Shown here: positions 1 to 12,851 of the stretch, one piece after another
Layout: every line of letters starts with the position of its first letter
How positions within the stretch are numbered: the first letter of the stretch is position 1
Origin: Rhizoclosmatium globosum
Taxonomy: Eukaryota > Chytridiomycota > Chytridiomycetes > Chytridiales > Chytriomycetaceae
Assembly: GCA_002104985.1 (NCBI GenBank)
Contig: MCGO01000129.1
Span: 48,251-112,250 of the forward strand
Direction of reading: 5' to 3'
Length of the DNA stretch: 64,000 nucleotides
The notes under the pieces: model-generated
Told to the model about the DNA's origin: nothing
The model's input: the letters and a program-made list of their open reading frames with translations, nothing else
Databases searched by the model: none
Position numbers and translations under genes: made by a program

Positions 1-585
1 TGGAAACAGCATCAAGAAACTGCTTTCAGAGCGTGGCGCGCTGAAAAGAGTAGAATTGATGAAGGAAAAGCTCAAGTGAAATGGGATTCGCGTCTGGTTG
101 AAATTATGGACGCAAGCTTCGCAAAAACATCTTGGGATGCATTCCAAGACCGTATACGCGCTCCCGATTATGCGTTCTCGCTTGTTCATGGTGATTACCA
201 TCCTTCTAATTTGATGTGGAGGAAAGAAAATGAGGAGCTCGTGTTGTTGGATTGGGAAGTTGTTGGAGTTGGAAGTGGAGCACAAGATTGTGCTCAGTTT
301 CTCATTTCTCACATGTATCCAAATGAGCGTCGTGATTGCGAGGATGAACTGCTCCGTGCGTATTATTCTGCACTGATTGTTGGTGGTGTCGACGAGAAGG
401 ATTATTCCTTTGACAGATGCAAAGCAGATTATGTGGCGGGTGGAGTTGCTCGATGGGTGTGGCTCCTTGGTATATTAACGTCTATGTGTCCTCCAGATTG
501 GAACCAGTTCTTTCACGACCAATTGCTTGCGTTTGCATTGGATCATGGTGTTACAGCTGAAACCGTTGAAATGCCACGCGTTTAA
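1..585 (+). CDS. APH/choline-kinase-like phosphotransferase, 3' part only
   Basis: The reading frame is open from the first base of the window, so the gene is cut at its 5' end; no ATG start is visible in this frame. The protein carries the kinase catalytic-loop signature HGDYHPSNLMW (H-x-D-x4-N, Brenner's motif) followed by LLDWEVVG, whose Asp is the metal-binding residue, and then DCAQFLISHMYP. This is the C-terminal lobe of the protein-kinase-like APH/CHK (aminoglycoside or choline/ecdysteroid kinase-like) fold, which transfers phosphate from ATP to a small hydroxylated molecule. The substrate cannot be told from sequence; fungal members are mostly uncharacterised. The stop TAA is at 583-585. 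No intron is evident in the visible part. Confidence 0.8.
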   Translation, partial: WKQHQETAFRAWRAEKSRIDEGKAQVKWDSRLVEIMDASFAKTSWDAFQDRIRAPDYAFSLVHGDYHPSNLMWRKENEELVLLDWEVVGVGSGAQDCAQFLISHMYPNERRDCEDELLRAYYSALIVGGVDEKDYSFDRCKADYVAGGVARWVWLLGILTSMCPPDWNQFFHDQLLAFALDHGVTAETVEMPRV

Positions 586-719
586 ATAAATTAGCCGTTC
601 TTTATAAAAGAGTATCAATCGTAGGATGAAATCATACCGAAACAAATATAACTTCACAAAAAGATAACAATCTCCCAAAAATATCAACCAACTCGACAAG
701 TTACTTCTTGTCACCAAAA

Positions 720-3700
720 TTAGAGCAAAAACCAATATGTCATCATTCGGCCTTTGCCCTTGACTTCGATTTCCCCTCGTTCCTGTTTAACAAGAGTAAG
801 CCTAGTGTCCAAAGACCATACCATTTACCTCAAATTCAAAAGAATCATCTTCTCCAAGAACCTGAATCGTCTGTGCCGATAATTGCACTTTTCCAGGAAG
901 TCCTGTCGTACACATTCGTGATGCAGTGTTGACTGTATCACCAAACAGACAGTATCGACTCATTCTAGTTCCAATCAATCCCTTTTCATCAAGACCGAGT
1001 GTCAGTAGATGCAACTTTTATAGAAACGATTTTAAAACACAAACCGCATTGATGGGTCCTGAATGTAAACCGATACGAAGTGAAATTTTGAGTTTCCCCA
1101 CAATTTCTTCAAAGTCCATGAACATGACGAGCGCTTGTAACTCTGCGCAGCATTTGAGTGCTTGGGCTGCGCAGTTTGCGTATTCTTCTTTTGTTGCGTC
1201 GGCGGAAAGCGACAGACCTGCTGCTACCATGTACGTGTCGGAGACGCTTTCTACCTTGTACAGTAGAGGGTATTTTGCAATGATTTCGTCGAATTTGGTG
1301 TACAAGACGTTGAGGAGTTGGAGGATCTTGACAGATGAAATGTTTCCAACGAGTGACTTGAACGCATAAATATCTATAGTTTGACAATTAGTACCGCTTT
1401 ATAGCAACATAAAAAATATTACCTGTGAAGAACAAAGTCACACATTTGAACTGCTCTGGTTCAGGAACCTGTCCCAACTCAATCTTTTCCATAATATGGG
1501 CTGGAAGCATCATTCCAAGTAAGTTCTGCGAAACAGCCGTATCAGCGCGAAGCTCTTCTGACTGTGTCTGGGTGTCAAGAAGCTCCTTCATGGCAGCGGC
1601 TTGGTCAATCTTGAGAGTCTCGATTTCCTCTTCATGGTCCTTCAAGAGCTCGGAAACTCGTCGGCGCTGTTCTTTGGATTTTTGGTTATACACGGATCGG
1701 TGTTGGCGTTTAAGTTCGCTGTGGACAATCTTATGGTGTGCGTGGATAGCCTTGATTCTTCCAGAGGCTTTTTGGAGGTTGGTCAAAGAAGATTTCGCAA
1801 AGAAGATGAAACAAACCAGCTTCATTTAGAATCGCATTGTCCTTCTCAACGTCGACAACGATTTCTCCGTGTTCGTTGGTGTTGTCGTGAGAGTTGGGGC
1901 TTCCTACTTCGTCGTTTGTTTCTCTGTCAGATTCTCCTTCCTCGTAGAATGTCATTGGTAATTCGACGTCGTCTTCTTCCGCTTCGTTATTGGCTGCATC
2001 TGATGAACCATCGCTCTGTTTAATTCGTTAGTAATCTTAGCTGATAGTGTTCAATACTCGCCTTTCGGAAAGTTACACGACATATGTAAAGGTTGTCATC
2101 GGCTACTTTCATTCTATCGCCCTTCACTGTGAGTGACAAAAGACCAGTACCCTGTCTCTTTTCAGTGCGGTATCCATTACTTGAGACTTGCTTAATTGTG
2201 CTCTGGTTCAGTCCTGGAATCAAGTCTTCCACATACGCGTTGCCTCCGTTCTTGGTATTCTTGAATTCAAAGACTTCTTCCATGTTTTTCGTTGCGTAAT
2301 TGACTTTGAAGGTTTTAGAGTCGAATATGATGTATCCAGAAGAGTTTGACAGTTTGGAGGCTTTAATGAAACCAGCGAATGAGCGTTTTCCATCTGTGGT
2401 TGTGTTGTGCTTGACACAGAGAATAATTGGAATGACGTGACCGTCTTTGTGCAATCCCATTACTTGCTGGAATCTGTCAATAACCTGAAGCGACAGTTGG
2501 TTAATTGTATGGATTGCTTGCATCAAATCTTACTCTTGAAGCACCAGTTTCCAAATACTTTCGAAGAAAGTTATCATGCAAATCTGCAAAAGGCTGCGGA
2601 ATGATGATGTTGATATTTTTTCCAACGACTTCGTTGTTCGAATATCCAAACATGCGATTAAAGTGTTCGTTTATGAACTGGATATGACCAATTGTAGCTT
2701 TTTCGCCTGAAATTTTGATGACGGCATTGTCTTCAGAGGCGAGATTCATTTGATAATTGGAATCACTGTTTTTGACTTCCACTTGCTCCGTGTCACTCGA
2801 CTTGTCATCGCCTTTTAGGAGAGGATGATCGCCGATTAACATCTGTTCCCAGGAGCGTATTATGGTTTTAGTTGTTTAGTCAAAGACAATGGAAAACTTT
2901 ACCCGTTCTCTATTTTTCGAGGCCGCAATGTAGCTCTTGGCGACTGCGGCAGCTTGTTTTCTCTGAGACCTCTGAAGCGCAGCGTTAATGACTTTTTGCT
3001 GCTCCAGCACTCGAAGTGCTTCTTGCTTGTGCTTTTGGATTTCAAGGTTCACCGCCATCTCGTCTACGCAAAAAGGGTTAGCTAGTACAAAACGTGTTTC
3101 AACAGCAGCTTACTTTCGATTTGAGCTTGCTTGGTGACCATCATAAATTCGTCAAGACGAAATTGGACGGCTATATCCTCAAGCTCTTCCATGTTGGAAA
3201 TCTCAAGGTCGTTCACCTATATCAGTGTATTTTTATTTACAGGTCTTGGTTGTAAGCATAACCCACCTCACTCATTTGTCTGACTTTGATGAGTTGAAGC
3301 TCTCGGAGAAACTCGGATTCTACGTGGATTACAATTATTTAGTTTGGCTACGCATACAAATAAGCAACCTTTCTGTTGTCGCATGGAAGCCATCTGCGCT
3401 TGGACCTCATTGTCTCTCTTGGCTCGGCGTTTTTGGTTTTTATCTTTAATGTGCTGGATTTCAATAGCACGAATTTTAATAAAGGTTTCAGTCAATCTTT
3501 TTTGTGACATGAAGAGCTCGTTCCTAGAATGGGGGAGATTTTTTTTCAGTTCATTGTTATTGCCATTGTGAGGGATTTACACCCCAGACAAAGACGATTT
3601 TTTCCAGCTTACCTCTCTGAGGTATGTCTTTGTTCCATTTTGGCAGACCGGCCTTGAAATGCGGCTCGCTTTTGGCGCGTGCTGCTCTTGAACGCGGCTT

Positions 3701-4057
3701 CTCTTTCTCGCTGGTCTTCTTGGAATCGGATCAAGGACTTGATATTCGTTAATTTATCAATCAGTGCGTTGAGTTGTTCTTTGCGTTCCCAGGAGATGGC
3801 CGTGTCGAAAGCCGCTTCAATGTTGCGTTGCTCAAGAGATCCTTGTTCAATCAGCTGTGTTCTTACGCGTTGGAGAGTATTCTCCATGTTGGCAGAATGG
3901 ATTGTGGCTGTTCCGTAAATCAGCGACGCGTTATAACCGTGGGTGGTGTACCTTCTTCATCGGCGAGCTTGACTAAGGCGTTTTGTGCCTTCAACTTTGC
4001 TTCCGTGACGCTTCTGCACCGCATCACGGCAGCTGTCTGACTGAACTTGGCCTCCAT
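720..4057 (-). CDS. PAS-domain class III nucleotidyl cyclase, probably guanylyl cyclase
   Basis: Multi-exon gene. The start ATG at 4057 is directly preceded in frame by TAA. The N-terminal third is highly charged and coiled-coil-like (about 4057-2880), followed by one or two PAS-like segments (about 2840-2020; e.g. FNRMFGYSNNEVVGKNI), an acidic linker, a signalling helix with LLGMMLPAHIMEKIELG, and the cyclase core. The core holds the first metal Asp in DIYAFKSLVG, the second in KVESVSDTYMVAAGL, and RYCLFGDTVNTASRM. The purine-recognition positions are Glu (KVES) and Cys (RYCLFGD), the pair usual for GTP rather than ATP, so cGMP is the inferred product. The last exon (GEIEVKGKGRMMTYWF) follows an intron ending near 782; stop TAA is at 720-722. 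No membrane segment is obvious, so the enzyme may be soluble. Exon joins were placed by eye. Confidence 0.85.
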
Positions 4058-4368
4058 TTAGAATCAACTTTTGGTGCAGATATTTTGCGCCATTATTCCA
4101 CGCGAAAATTCGTGATGGAAAAATGTTATGGCATTGTCTGGAACTCCTCTGATTTGATAGAAGAAGAATTAAAGAAGAGAGAGATTTCACAGATTGAAAT
4201 GTATATGTATGGATTTGTTGACCACTGTGGAACAGTTGAAGGGATTGAGCTAGAGTTCTTTCGTCTGCAGAATAATGCGTACTATATGTACAGAGTATTT
4301 AAAGAGTATGATTACATCGTTATATACTATTCTTTCCCTCTCTTCTCTATTTATTTATTTGACATAGA
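4058..4368. other. Short divergent intergenic region
   Basis: About 310 bp separate the start codons of the cyclase (minus strand) and SKI3 (plus strand), so this must hold both promoters. A pyrimidine-rich stretch (TTCCCTCTCTTCTC) lies just before the SKI3 ATG. A 160-aa frame crosses the region on the plus strand but has no recognisable domain and overlaps the cyclase start, so no gene is called. Confidence 0.5.
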
Positions 4369-7300
4369 ATGGACGATAAAGCGGCCAAGGCATCGCTCAA
4401 GACAGCCAAAGAAAGCATCACGAGCGACCCGAAGACCGCCAAGTCCCTGTGTTTGTCAGTGTTGACGTCGACCAACGTGTCGTCTGTTCTGCGGTTCAAT
4501 GCGCTTCTTCTTGTCGCTCTTGCGCACCAGAACCTCGGCGAGGCGAAGGAGGCCGAGGCAAAGTACCGCCTTGCCGCCGCTGAGAACCCTGTTTCGCCGA
4601 TGCCCTGGAATGTGCGTGTTTGTTTTTGTTTGTTTTGTTGTTTTGGTGGTTCGAAGTAGTGCTGAAACAACTTGAACCAACAAACAGGGCCTCGTTGCTC
4701 TCTTTGAAAAGACAAAGGACGACGATGCACTGGCAGATGCTCTTAAATCACTTCGAGCAGTTCTGTCGCAAGCGTGCGTCTTCCCCTGGTCCTCTTTCTC
4801 TTTCTAGGACTGACACATCTAATACATAGCTCTCCAATCGATGCCAAAAAGTATGCCCAAGTATCATTCAAATTATTGGCTCTCTTGGATACGCAAGAAG
4901 ACTGGATCGAGTCAATGAATGTTCTTGAGTCCCTACTTGATGCTGTCACTGATCCTCTCTCAACAAACTACTCTCCTGAATTGAACACTGAGATTGCATC
5001 CCACATTTCGTCATCCGGAGAGTCTTCAACACCGCAAATGTATTTGTTATCTCGTCTTGTTACAGTCCAGGAAACGCATGATAAGGAAACTATGGATCGC
5101 GAAGTGGAACTGCGTCGACGCCGTCTTGGTGCTGCTGATTTGGCAACTACAAGACGTATTGTTGAATCTGAAGTTGTTCAAAAGTCGAAGTTGCATGATT
5201 ATTACCCGCAGTTAATTGACTTGGTCTCTGAAACTGATGCAGAATTGGTTCGACAGTTGAAAGTCAAGCTCCTCACGTTTCTTTCCAAGAAGATTAAGCA
5301 TATTGCGGATGGAGATAAGAAAGCAAATGTTGTCGCTCAGATGCAAACATTATCCGAGGACGTGATTTCTGTTGAAAACGACTCATTAGAGAAGGATTCG
5401 GTTGTTGCGTTCGAGTTTATGATAGCAACATCAGATTGTTTGTTTGGTATGTGGATTGAGCATGTTAAACAATGGAATATTCATCTCATTTTGATAGATG
5501 ACTATTCCTTGGAACTCCTAACACAAGCCTCAACCGCCTTCCCTTATTCTCCAATTGGGCTTGCCGCTTCTGGTTACATCAAAGCAAAGTCACCTGAATA
5601 TACTATTGACGAAGCCCTCGATGACTTGAATGTTGGGCTATTCCTGATTTGTTATTTCCCTAATTTTCTATTTAGGAATCCTACGAAAATGATCCACAAT
5701 CTCTTTTTACCGTTCACTCATTGGCAAAACTGTCCTTTCTCTCTCGAGACTTTGATTCGTGCATTGTGTATTCCAAGAAAGCATCCTCCCTTTTAGCGCA
5801 AGTCCGAACCGAATACGGCATCGAGCTGAATCTAGTTGAATTGTCAACTGACTCGACTCTCGCAAAAGCGTACGTCTCAATCGGACCTAAATTCCATCAA
5901 GACGCTGTAACGCTATACCGAAAGTTGATTGATCGAGACCCCAATAACCTTGACGCGTTGTACGGCCTCGCAACTGCATATGGAGTCGTTGATAAGCATC
6001 AAGAAGCGCTTGGATACCTTAATCAAGTCTTGGAACATGATCCTGAGAATGTAGATGCTATCAGTGATATTGGGTGGACTTTGTTCCAAAGCGGAGGGGG
6101 TCTTGATGAGGCTTTAGAGTGGACGGTTCGTGCTTTGGATATGATTGATTGTGCAAAGACGCGTTTTCGGCTCGGGAAAGTTCAGTGGGCGCTTGAAAGG
6201 AAGGATGAAGCTTATACAAATTTCTTGGCTGCTGTCAAGATGGATTCAACGATTCCTGGTGCTTTCACTGCGATCGGAAATTTCTGTTTGGAGGTGGATG
6301 GGAACCGAGGTCGTGCGAAAAAGTGTTTTGAGAAGGGGTTGGAGGTGGATCCGAAAGATGAAGAGGCTGTTGTTGGACTTGTCAAGTTGATGTTGGAAGA
6401 TGGAGATGTGGAGTCTGCCAAGAATGTGTTGATCGAGTTTTCGGGGCTGAGTTCCAGAAGTGCTGTTGTGTGGAGATACCTTGGATTCATTGCTTTGGTG
6501 GGTAGCGTGGTTTTCGAGGTTTATCGTACTAAGAATGCACACAGCAAAGTAACGACTTTGTCGATTCTATAACTTACTTTCAGACGTCTCTGCGTCTTGA
6601 TACAAAGTCGGTCGCCTCATGGGAAGGACTGGGCGAGAGCTACGCCGAAGAAGGGAAATACATGGCTGCTCTCAAAGCATTCAAGCGAGCATTTGAGTTG
6701 GACCCAACACGACTCTTCTCCGTCTACCAAAGCGGACACATCAAAATGAAGCTTGGCCTCCAAAAAGACGCCATCACCGATTTCCGATTGGTTGAAGCGG
6801 CAATCAACGACGGAACAGCGTCTGGCTTTGCTATCCCTTGTTGGAAATCTATGGCAGAGTGTTACCTTGCCTCAGCTCGAGACGAGTTTGCAGGCGGTGC
6901 CTACGGTGTATGCGTTGATAACTTGAACTTTGCTGTCAACTATTGCTTGAAAGTTGTTCAAAGTGGAAACGGGAATGGCTATCAAAGTATTTTCAAAATT
7001 TTTGGAGACGCTTGTATGGCGTTTTACGTTTATCGCAGTTCGCACTCTTCGCGGCTCTTGGATCTTGGAGCTATACAGCAGGGGTTGCAGTTGCTTGGTT
7101 GTGATGTCAGCAGTGAGCATGGAATGGTGCTGGCATTAGAGCTTTCCATCGCATCGTATAAGGTCGCAATCCACATTTGTGGACAGTTGGATGATTTTGC
7201 ATCCTTGAATTCTGCATACCTACACGATCTGGCAATGTCCTACCACTACCTTCACGAGTTCAATTTGGAAAAAGAAACAAGTACAGATGAAAAGTACTTG

Positions 7301-9651
7301 AAACTGTGTTTGGCGAGTATGTGGAAGGCATTGCAAGCTGATCCCAACAACGAACACTTGTGGAACTCTCTTGGTGTATTTGCATTGCGAGTCAACTCCA
7401 AAACCGCGCAACACGCTTTTATTAAAGCTGCGGAATTCAATGAAAAGGTATTCTCTTTGTTTTTGGGTTTTCCTGGTGTGTAAGTCTTCCTCTTGTGTCA
7501 GATTTCAGATCCATGGACGAATCTTGGATACTTTTATTACTTCAATGGGGACTTGGACCTTGCGAAGCTGTCATTTTCGCGAGCTCAGTTGATTGACCCT
7601 GAAAACTGTCTCAGTTGGTACGGACAAGCCCTCATCAACACGGTCACAAACACCTCGGAATCGCTGGATCTTTTCGATCACGCCAATGATCTCGCTCAGG
7701 GACAGAACTTGGAAGTCTGTTACTCCTATGCTCTTTCAGAGTATCAACGTTTTGTTGTTGGAAATCTGGACCAAAGTGTTTTGGCGGCTCCTGTGTTCAG
7801 TATGCTCAAGTTTTGTGAAATTTGTGTGAACGATGCGTCTGGTTTTATTTTGTTGGGTCTTTTGAGGGAACAGCAAGGAGTTTGGGAAGAAGCTGTCAAG
7901 GCCTTTGGGAGAGCTGTCGAGATATTGAGAGAATCGGGCACTGGATTGGGTGAAGCGTTAAAGAATTATGCACGCAGTTTGTGTTCTGCTGGGTTATATG
8001 GCGATTCTATCGCTGTTTATGATGAAGTTTTTGCTGCGGAAGATGCAAGTGACGATGTTCTTGCTCGAGTTGGGTTTGGAGTCGCGTTGTTCTTCGAAGG
8101 TCGATTGGAGGACAGTTTGACTTGTTTCCAAGATGGATTGAACATGCTAGCAGCAGCAAAGGATGCAGATGTGCTTGTTCAAAACAAAGTTGGACTCCTT
8201 CTCAGTCAAGTTTTGTATGCACTGGGAACTGATGTTCATGTGGGGTTGGCGCGTGACCAGCTGATGGAATGGTAAGAATTAGAAATTGTTTTTGTGTGAA
8301 TCCTGATCACAAAATGATAGTGTTCAACGTCCTGGTGGATTCCCTCGAGCCCTGATTTCTTTACTCGCCCTGGGAATAGTGTCGGGGAACAGTGATTTGG
8401 CACAAAGTGCGGCCGTGGAGCTGATCAAGGTCAAACCAGACGATTTGGTTGGATCTGAGGAAGATAGGAATGTGATTTTGAGTAGATACTTCTTGTTACA
8501 AGGAGCTTCGAAATTGAGTAGAGGGTTTTTGGCCAAGAACATTCACCAGACTCCATGGAAAGCTCGCAACTGGTTACTTCTTGCTGAAAACATTTCCAGG
8601 TTTGGTGGTTCGACACATTCAACTGCTTTCTTAACATATTATGGCTAGGCACGCTCCTGAAATCCAAGATCCTCTTATTACTATCGCCAAATCTGCATCA
8701 GTACTCCAGCATTCTCACACGCAGTTGGCCCCTATTTCTGGTCACGAGAATGCCTCAATCCATCAATCTCTTGGCCATGCACTTTTGACCCGTTACACTG
8801 CCAACAAGAAACAATCTGCCCGGTCTTGCTTCCATTCAGCTGTTCGTGCCAACCCTTCAAACGCTCGTATGTGGCTTTCGCTGGGTCTTCACTTGCGTTC
8901 AACATCATCTGGTGACGACTTGTCTACGCCGGAAACAACAGACGAAGTCTTCAAAGCAACTGAAAACATTTGTCAAACTATTGTGTCGTTGGCTGATGTG
9001 ACTCCATATGAAGTTTCGTGGGCGAACCTTCTTCTTGCTGATGCAAATATTGTTCGTGGATTGGCGTTTATGGCTCTTGGACATGAAGATACTGCTAGAC
9101 AAATTCTGCAGGGAGCTTTGGAAGTGACTGAGTCAGCGAGATTGGACTCTGAGTGTCCAGATAGACGGGTGATGGCGATGGGATATGCAGTTGGAGCCAG
9201 AGCTTTGTATGCTATGGGTGATGAAGCAACCGCGTTTGGGGCCTACCGCAACGCGGTGATGTGCGTACCCGAATTTGTTCAAATGTGGGAAGAGCTTGCG
9301 GAAGCATACACAAACTCTGGAAGATTCCAACAAGCAATTAGTTCATTGATCGCCGCATTATCATCTATTACAACTGATGTCGAAAAAGCTATTGTGCTTG
9401 CGCGTCTGTCAAAGGTTTATTTGATGGTAGAAGACGGAGAGGAGAGTTCGGCTGCTGTTTCTCAGTTGAAGGCTTTGGAAGCTACTGTTACCCAGTCTCC
9501 CAACAACAGACTCTTGAGTTGTGTATCGATGCTGAAATTTGGCAATGCAGGGGCTTTGAGTAGAGCAAAGAAGACTGTTGCTGCTGTTTTAGGGGAAGAG
9601 AATGATTGCGGTTGGGCTTTGTGGGTATCAGAGAAGTTTAACTTGCTTTGA
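4369..9651 (+). CDS. SKI3: Ski3-like TPR protein of the superkiller complex
   Basis: Long multi-exon gene encoding a roughly 1,500-residue protein made almost wholly of tetratricopeptide repeats. Typical repeat segments are NLDALYGLATAYGVVDKHQ, WEGLGESYAEEGKYMAALK and ALQADPNNEHLWNSLGVFA. The N-terminus (DDKAAKASLKTAKESI, then FNALLLVALAHQNLGEAKEA) and the WEGLGESY block fit Ski3/TTC37, the scaffold that joins the Ski2 helicase and Ski8 and feeds mRNA into the cytoplasmic exosome. The first exons end at PMPWN (about 4611) and at LSQA (about 4770), each followed by a short GT-AG intron; later introns lie near 5435-5500, 5638-5675, 6500-6590, 7448-7500, 8273-8320 and 8597-8650. The stop is TGA at 9649-9651. 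Length and repeat content match the family; orthology rests on overall architecture, not on a catalytic motif. Confidence 0.85.
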
Positions 9652-9824
9652 TGTTAGTAAAAACCTCGATTATGCCGTCGTCGCACCTTGTGTTACAACG
9701 CATAGACTTCAATTTCTCAAATCTATCGGATAATGACTCACCAGTCTTTGTCATAGATTGTCCGTTTTTGAATTTTTGAGCGACAATCTTCTTCAAGTCC
9801 CTCACATACTTGATAGCATTGAAT

Positions 9825-12800
9825 ATGTCGCAGCTAGTGTTGGAGGGAATACTCGCAGATATTCTTTCTTTGCGGTCAGATGTACTAAGCAGAATGGACA
9901 AGTTGCTTTCGCAGCTCAACACCGAAATATCATCAAAACACTCTGTTGCGAAACTTATCCAAAGGCCCCTTTCCTTTGCAGGTCCTGGGAATACCACAGA
10001 AACTAACGCGATACCAGTCGCACTTCCCCGATATATTCCTTCTCCCACGGCGGATCACAATACTGCAACCACTTCTACTCGAATCAATCCCGATTTGAAG
10101 AAATCGCATCTGGACCTAGGAATTCATTGGGACGACGGAGACTACAAAGTCGCGTCTTCAGGAAACAAGCCAACACCAATATTCAGTGACGATATGAAGA
10201 GAAGTATCAGTCGTGGTTTTGCAGACGCGTCGAATAATGGCGATCACCACACGAAAATCAAGGCTGACAGAGCATCTGGAACAGCAAAAGGGCCCCACCG
10301 CACGTCAAAGACGCAGCCGAACAGTGCCAATGTCAGTGAAACTAGGTTGACGCTCTTGCAGCAGATGGTTGCGGGATCAACACAAATCAAGAAATCAGGA
10401 AGCGACAGCAGCCTCGACCTGCACAAAAACAACAAAAACAACAAAAACAGAGTCGCGGCAACAACGATCCTCGCATCAAACAATCCCCGCCTCTCCGCGG
10501 ACGATGCACCGACGCACAGCCCGCCAAATCCGCAGAGACGTGAACGCAGATCAAAGGCAAAGGCACGTCCAATGTCGTGGGCAGTGGGGCCTTCGCCAAG
10601 TATTCAAAGGAACTCAGACACGGAATCAGACGATTCGCAGAGCAAAGTGTGGAAGTCGCGAACTTCAACTGCGGCAACGTCTAAACTCGGTACTCCAGAT
10701 CTCATTCCCATCATGAACCCACCTCAGAGCCAAGCTTCAAACCCTCAAATAGAATGTCTAGATCAAATATACGATATTGCTGAAGTACCTACTCCGCCTT
10801 ATATGTCTCCATCTGACTCTGTGAAGAAACACTTCCCTGTTCGTGAATCTGTGCAGCAAAATAGTGGATTGCAAGTGGTTCTCACAGTAGACGATCAAGA
10901 TAAAACGGCTTCGGATATGACTGAGGTGAAAGAAGAGGAGAAGAAAGTACAGGATTCTGAAGAGAGCCTGAGACGTGTTATGTCTGGAAGTAAACGCACA
11001 TCACCGACTATTTCGAGTAAAGATGACGTCCTATCTTGGTTCAAAATTCTTTGTTTAGTTCCGGCGTATGATGGGAAGGGTCGAGGCTTAAAGTTCAACG
11101 ATTTCAATGCAACCGATTTCCAACATGTCACGTTCAGACATAACGGACTCCATCCTCGCTCCTATTTTATCAGCTCTTGGGAATTTATTGTTTCTTGTAA
11201 GTGGCCACAATTCAAATCATTTCTCGTCTAAACTAACCCGTCCAGTGTTTTACTTGATATTTGCATGGGTGATTCCCTTCACTGCAAGCTACAGCAATGA
11301 TTTTCCTTCAACTCCTGCAACAAATACGGAGTTATGGTCGATTTTAATAACTTTTTTATACGTTCTGGATATTATTGTGGTTCAATTGACACCAGAGCCA
11401 AGTACCGCAAACGAACTTTGCAATTTGATGGAATATGAGTCTCTGCGCCCTATTCTTCCTTCATGGATCTATTCAAACGCGTATAAAAGGGTTCCTTTGG
11501 ATATATTGGCTACGGTACGTTGTGTTATGAAGTCATTCTTGGACTAAGACCTTCTTGCCAGATTCCTCTCGAACTTTTTGTGACAAGCTGGGAAAGGAAA
11601 TCAACGCTTCTATTACTGCATTGCTTTCGATTTTATCGGATCCCGCGCATCTTATCTACGAATGCATTCTACAAGCAATTGAGGACCGTTACTGATGCTG
11701 CTGCTGGTTTGCCGATTTGTAATATAATACCGATTACGGTCGGAATGTTTTACTTCTTGCATTGGAACGCATGCGCCTTGTATTGCTTTGGATCTTTGAA
11801 AGGATTCGTCGGATGGTCTGTTGTCTGGCCAGATATACATGATGCCACACTTTATGAGTTTTACAGCTGGACGTTCTATCAAGCTGTTGGAAATATGTTT
11901 CCCATCAATTTTACGTGAGTCTCTTCAACTGTCCCAGATCTTACTCACAATCATCGGTCAGACCCCAAACGGAACTTGAACAGATTGTCGCGGCTTTCTT
12001 CATTGTTACCGCAGCTATTTTGGTTAGTCGTTCGATATGAATATCTATTCTCATGCCAATTTAGTATGCAACATTCCTTGGATCAATTTCATCAACAACA
12101 ATGTCTATAAATCCATCCGGTCGGCTATACAACCAGAAAATTGATGAGCTGAATGATTACGTCAAGTGGAAGAATTTGAGTCCCGACATTGAAAAGAAAC
12201 TCTTCAGCTACTATGAAATCAAGTATCGTGGCAAATACTTTGAAGAAGAAACATTGCTTAACACGATGAATGACTCCTTGAAACAAGAAATTGTGTTGCA
12301 CAATACTCGATGGCTGATTGAGAAAGTTGCCTTCTTGCGGAGATTGGAAAACGATGGACGTGACGAAATATTCTTTAGTGCAATTGCTTCCAAACTGCAT
12401 GCTTGCTACTACACGCCAGGAGACTTTATAACAAAGCAAGGCGAATCAGCAGCGGATATGTATTTCATTGTATCCGGAAAGTGTGATGTGTATGTTGGGG
12501 ACAAGAAAGTTGTTTCTTTGTATGATGGAGCTTACTTTGGGGGTAACAAGATTTCCTGAACTCTATCAAAAAACTTAGAACTATCAAAAAATAGAGGTGG
12601 CACTAATCTGCAAAGTCTTGAGAACCGCCAGTGTTCAAGCGATAATGCATTCGGTACTGTACCGTCTTACTTTTCAAGACTTTCATGGTATACTGGAAGA
12701 GTTTCAAGACATGAAGGACCGTATTCAGGTACTGGCCGCTGAACGTGAAATCGCGGCACAAGCTCCTCCAGCACCGGCACCAGTTATTCTCAAGTCAGCC

Positions 12801-12851
12801 GCGTCTGTGGAAGCACCTGCTGTAAAAGACTTTAGTGACGTCTTTGGTTGA
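9825..12851 (+). CDS. HCN/CNG-like cyclic-nucleotide-gated cation channel
   Basis: The ATG at 9825 starts MSQLVLEGILADI, followed by a long disordered Ser/Lys-rich N-terminal region and an HCN-type pre-S1 block (FRHNGLHPRSYF) spliced to S1 (FYLIFAWVIPFTASY). S2 is ILITFLYVLDIIVVQL, S3 PLDILATIPLELFV, S4 HCFRFYRIPRILS (few charges), S5 IIPITVGMFYFLHWNACAL. The pore helix YSWTFYQAVGNMF leads into INFTPQTELEQ, where potassium-type channels have a GYG filter; an intron splits this codon run (about 11914-11962). S6, a C-linker and a cyclic-nucleotide-binding domain follow (PGDFITKQGESAADMYFIV; FGEVALICKVLRTASVQA holds the Glu and Arg of the phosphate-binding cassette). The exon break in the cassette, about 12546-12594, explains an apparent early stop. 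The tail is Ala/Pro-rich. Family assignment is strong; ion selectivity and gating sign are unknown. Confidence 0.9.

Noticed and set aside
9638..10048. 136-codon minus-strand frame over the channel start (and its counterpart at 13021-13560)
   Set aside because: Both are antisense shadows of the duplicated channel N-terminus; their similarity follows from the duplication.
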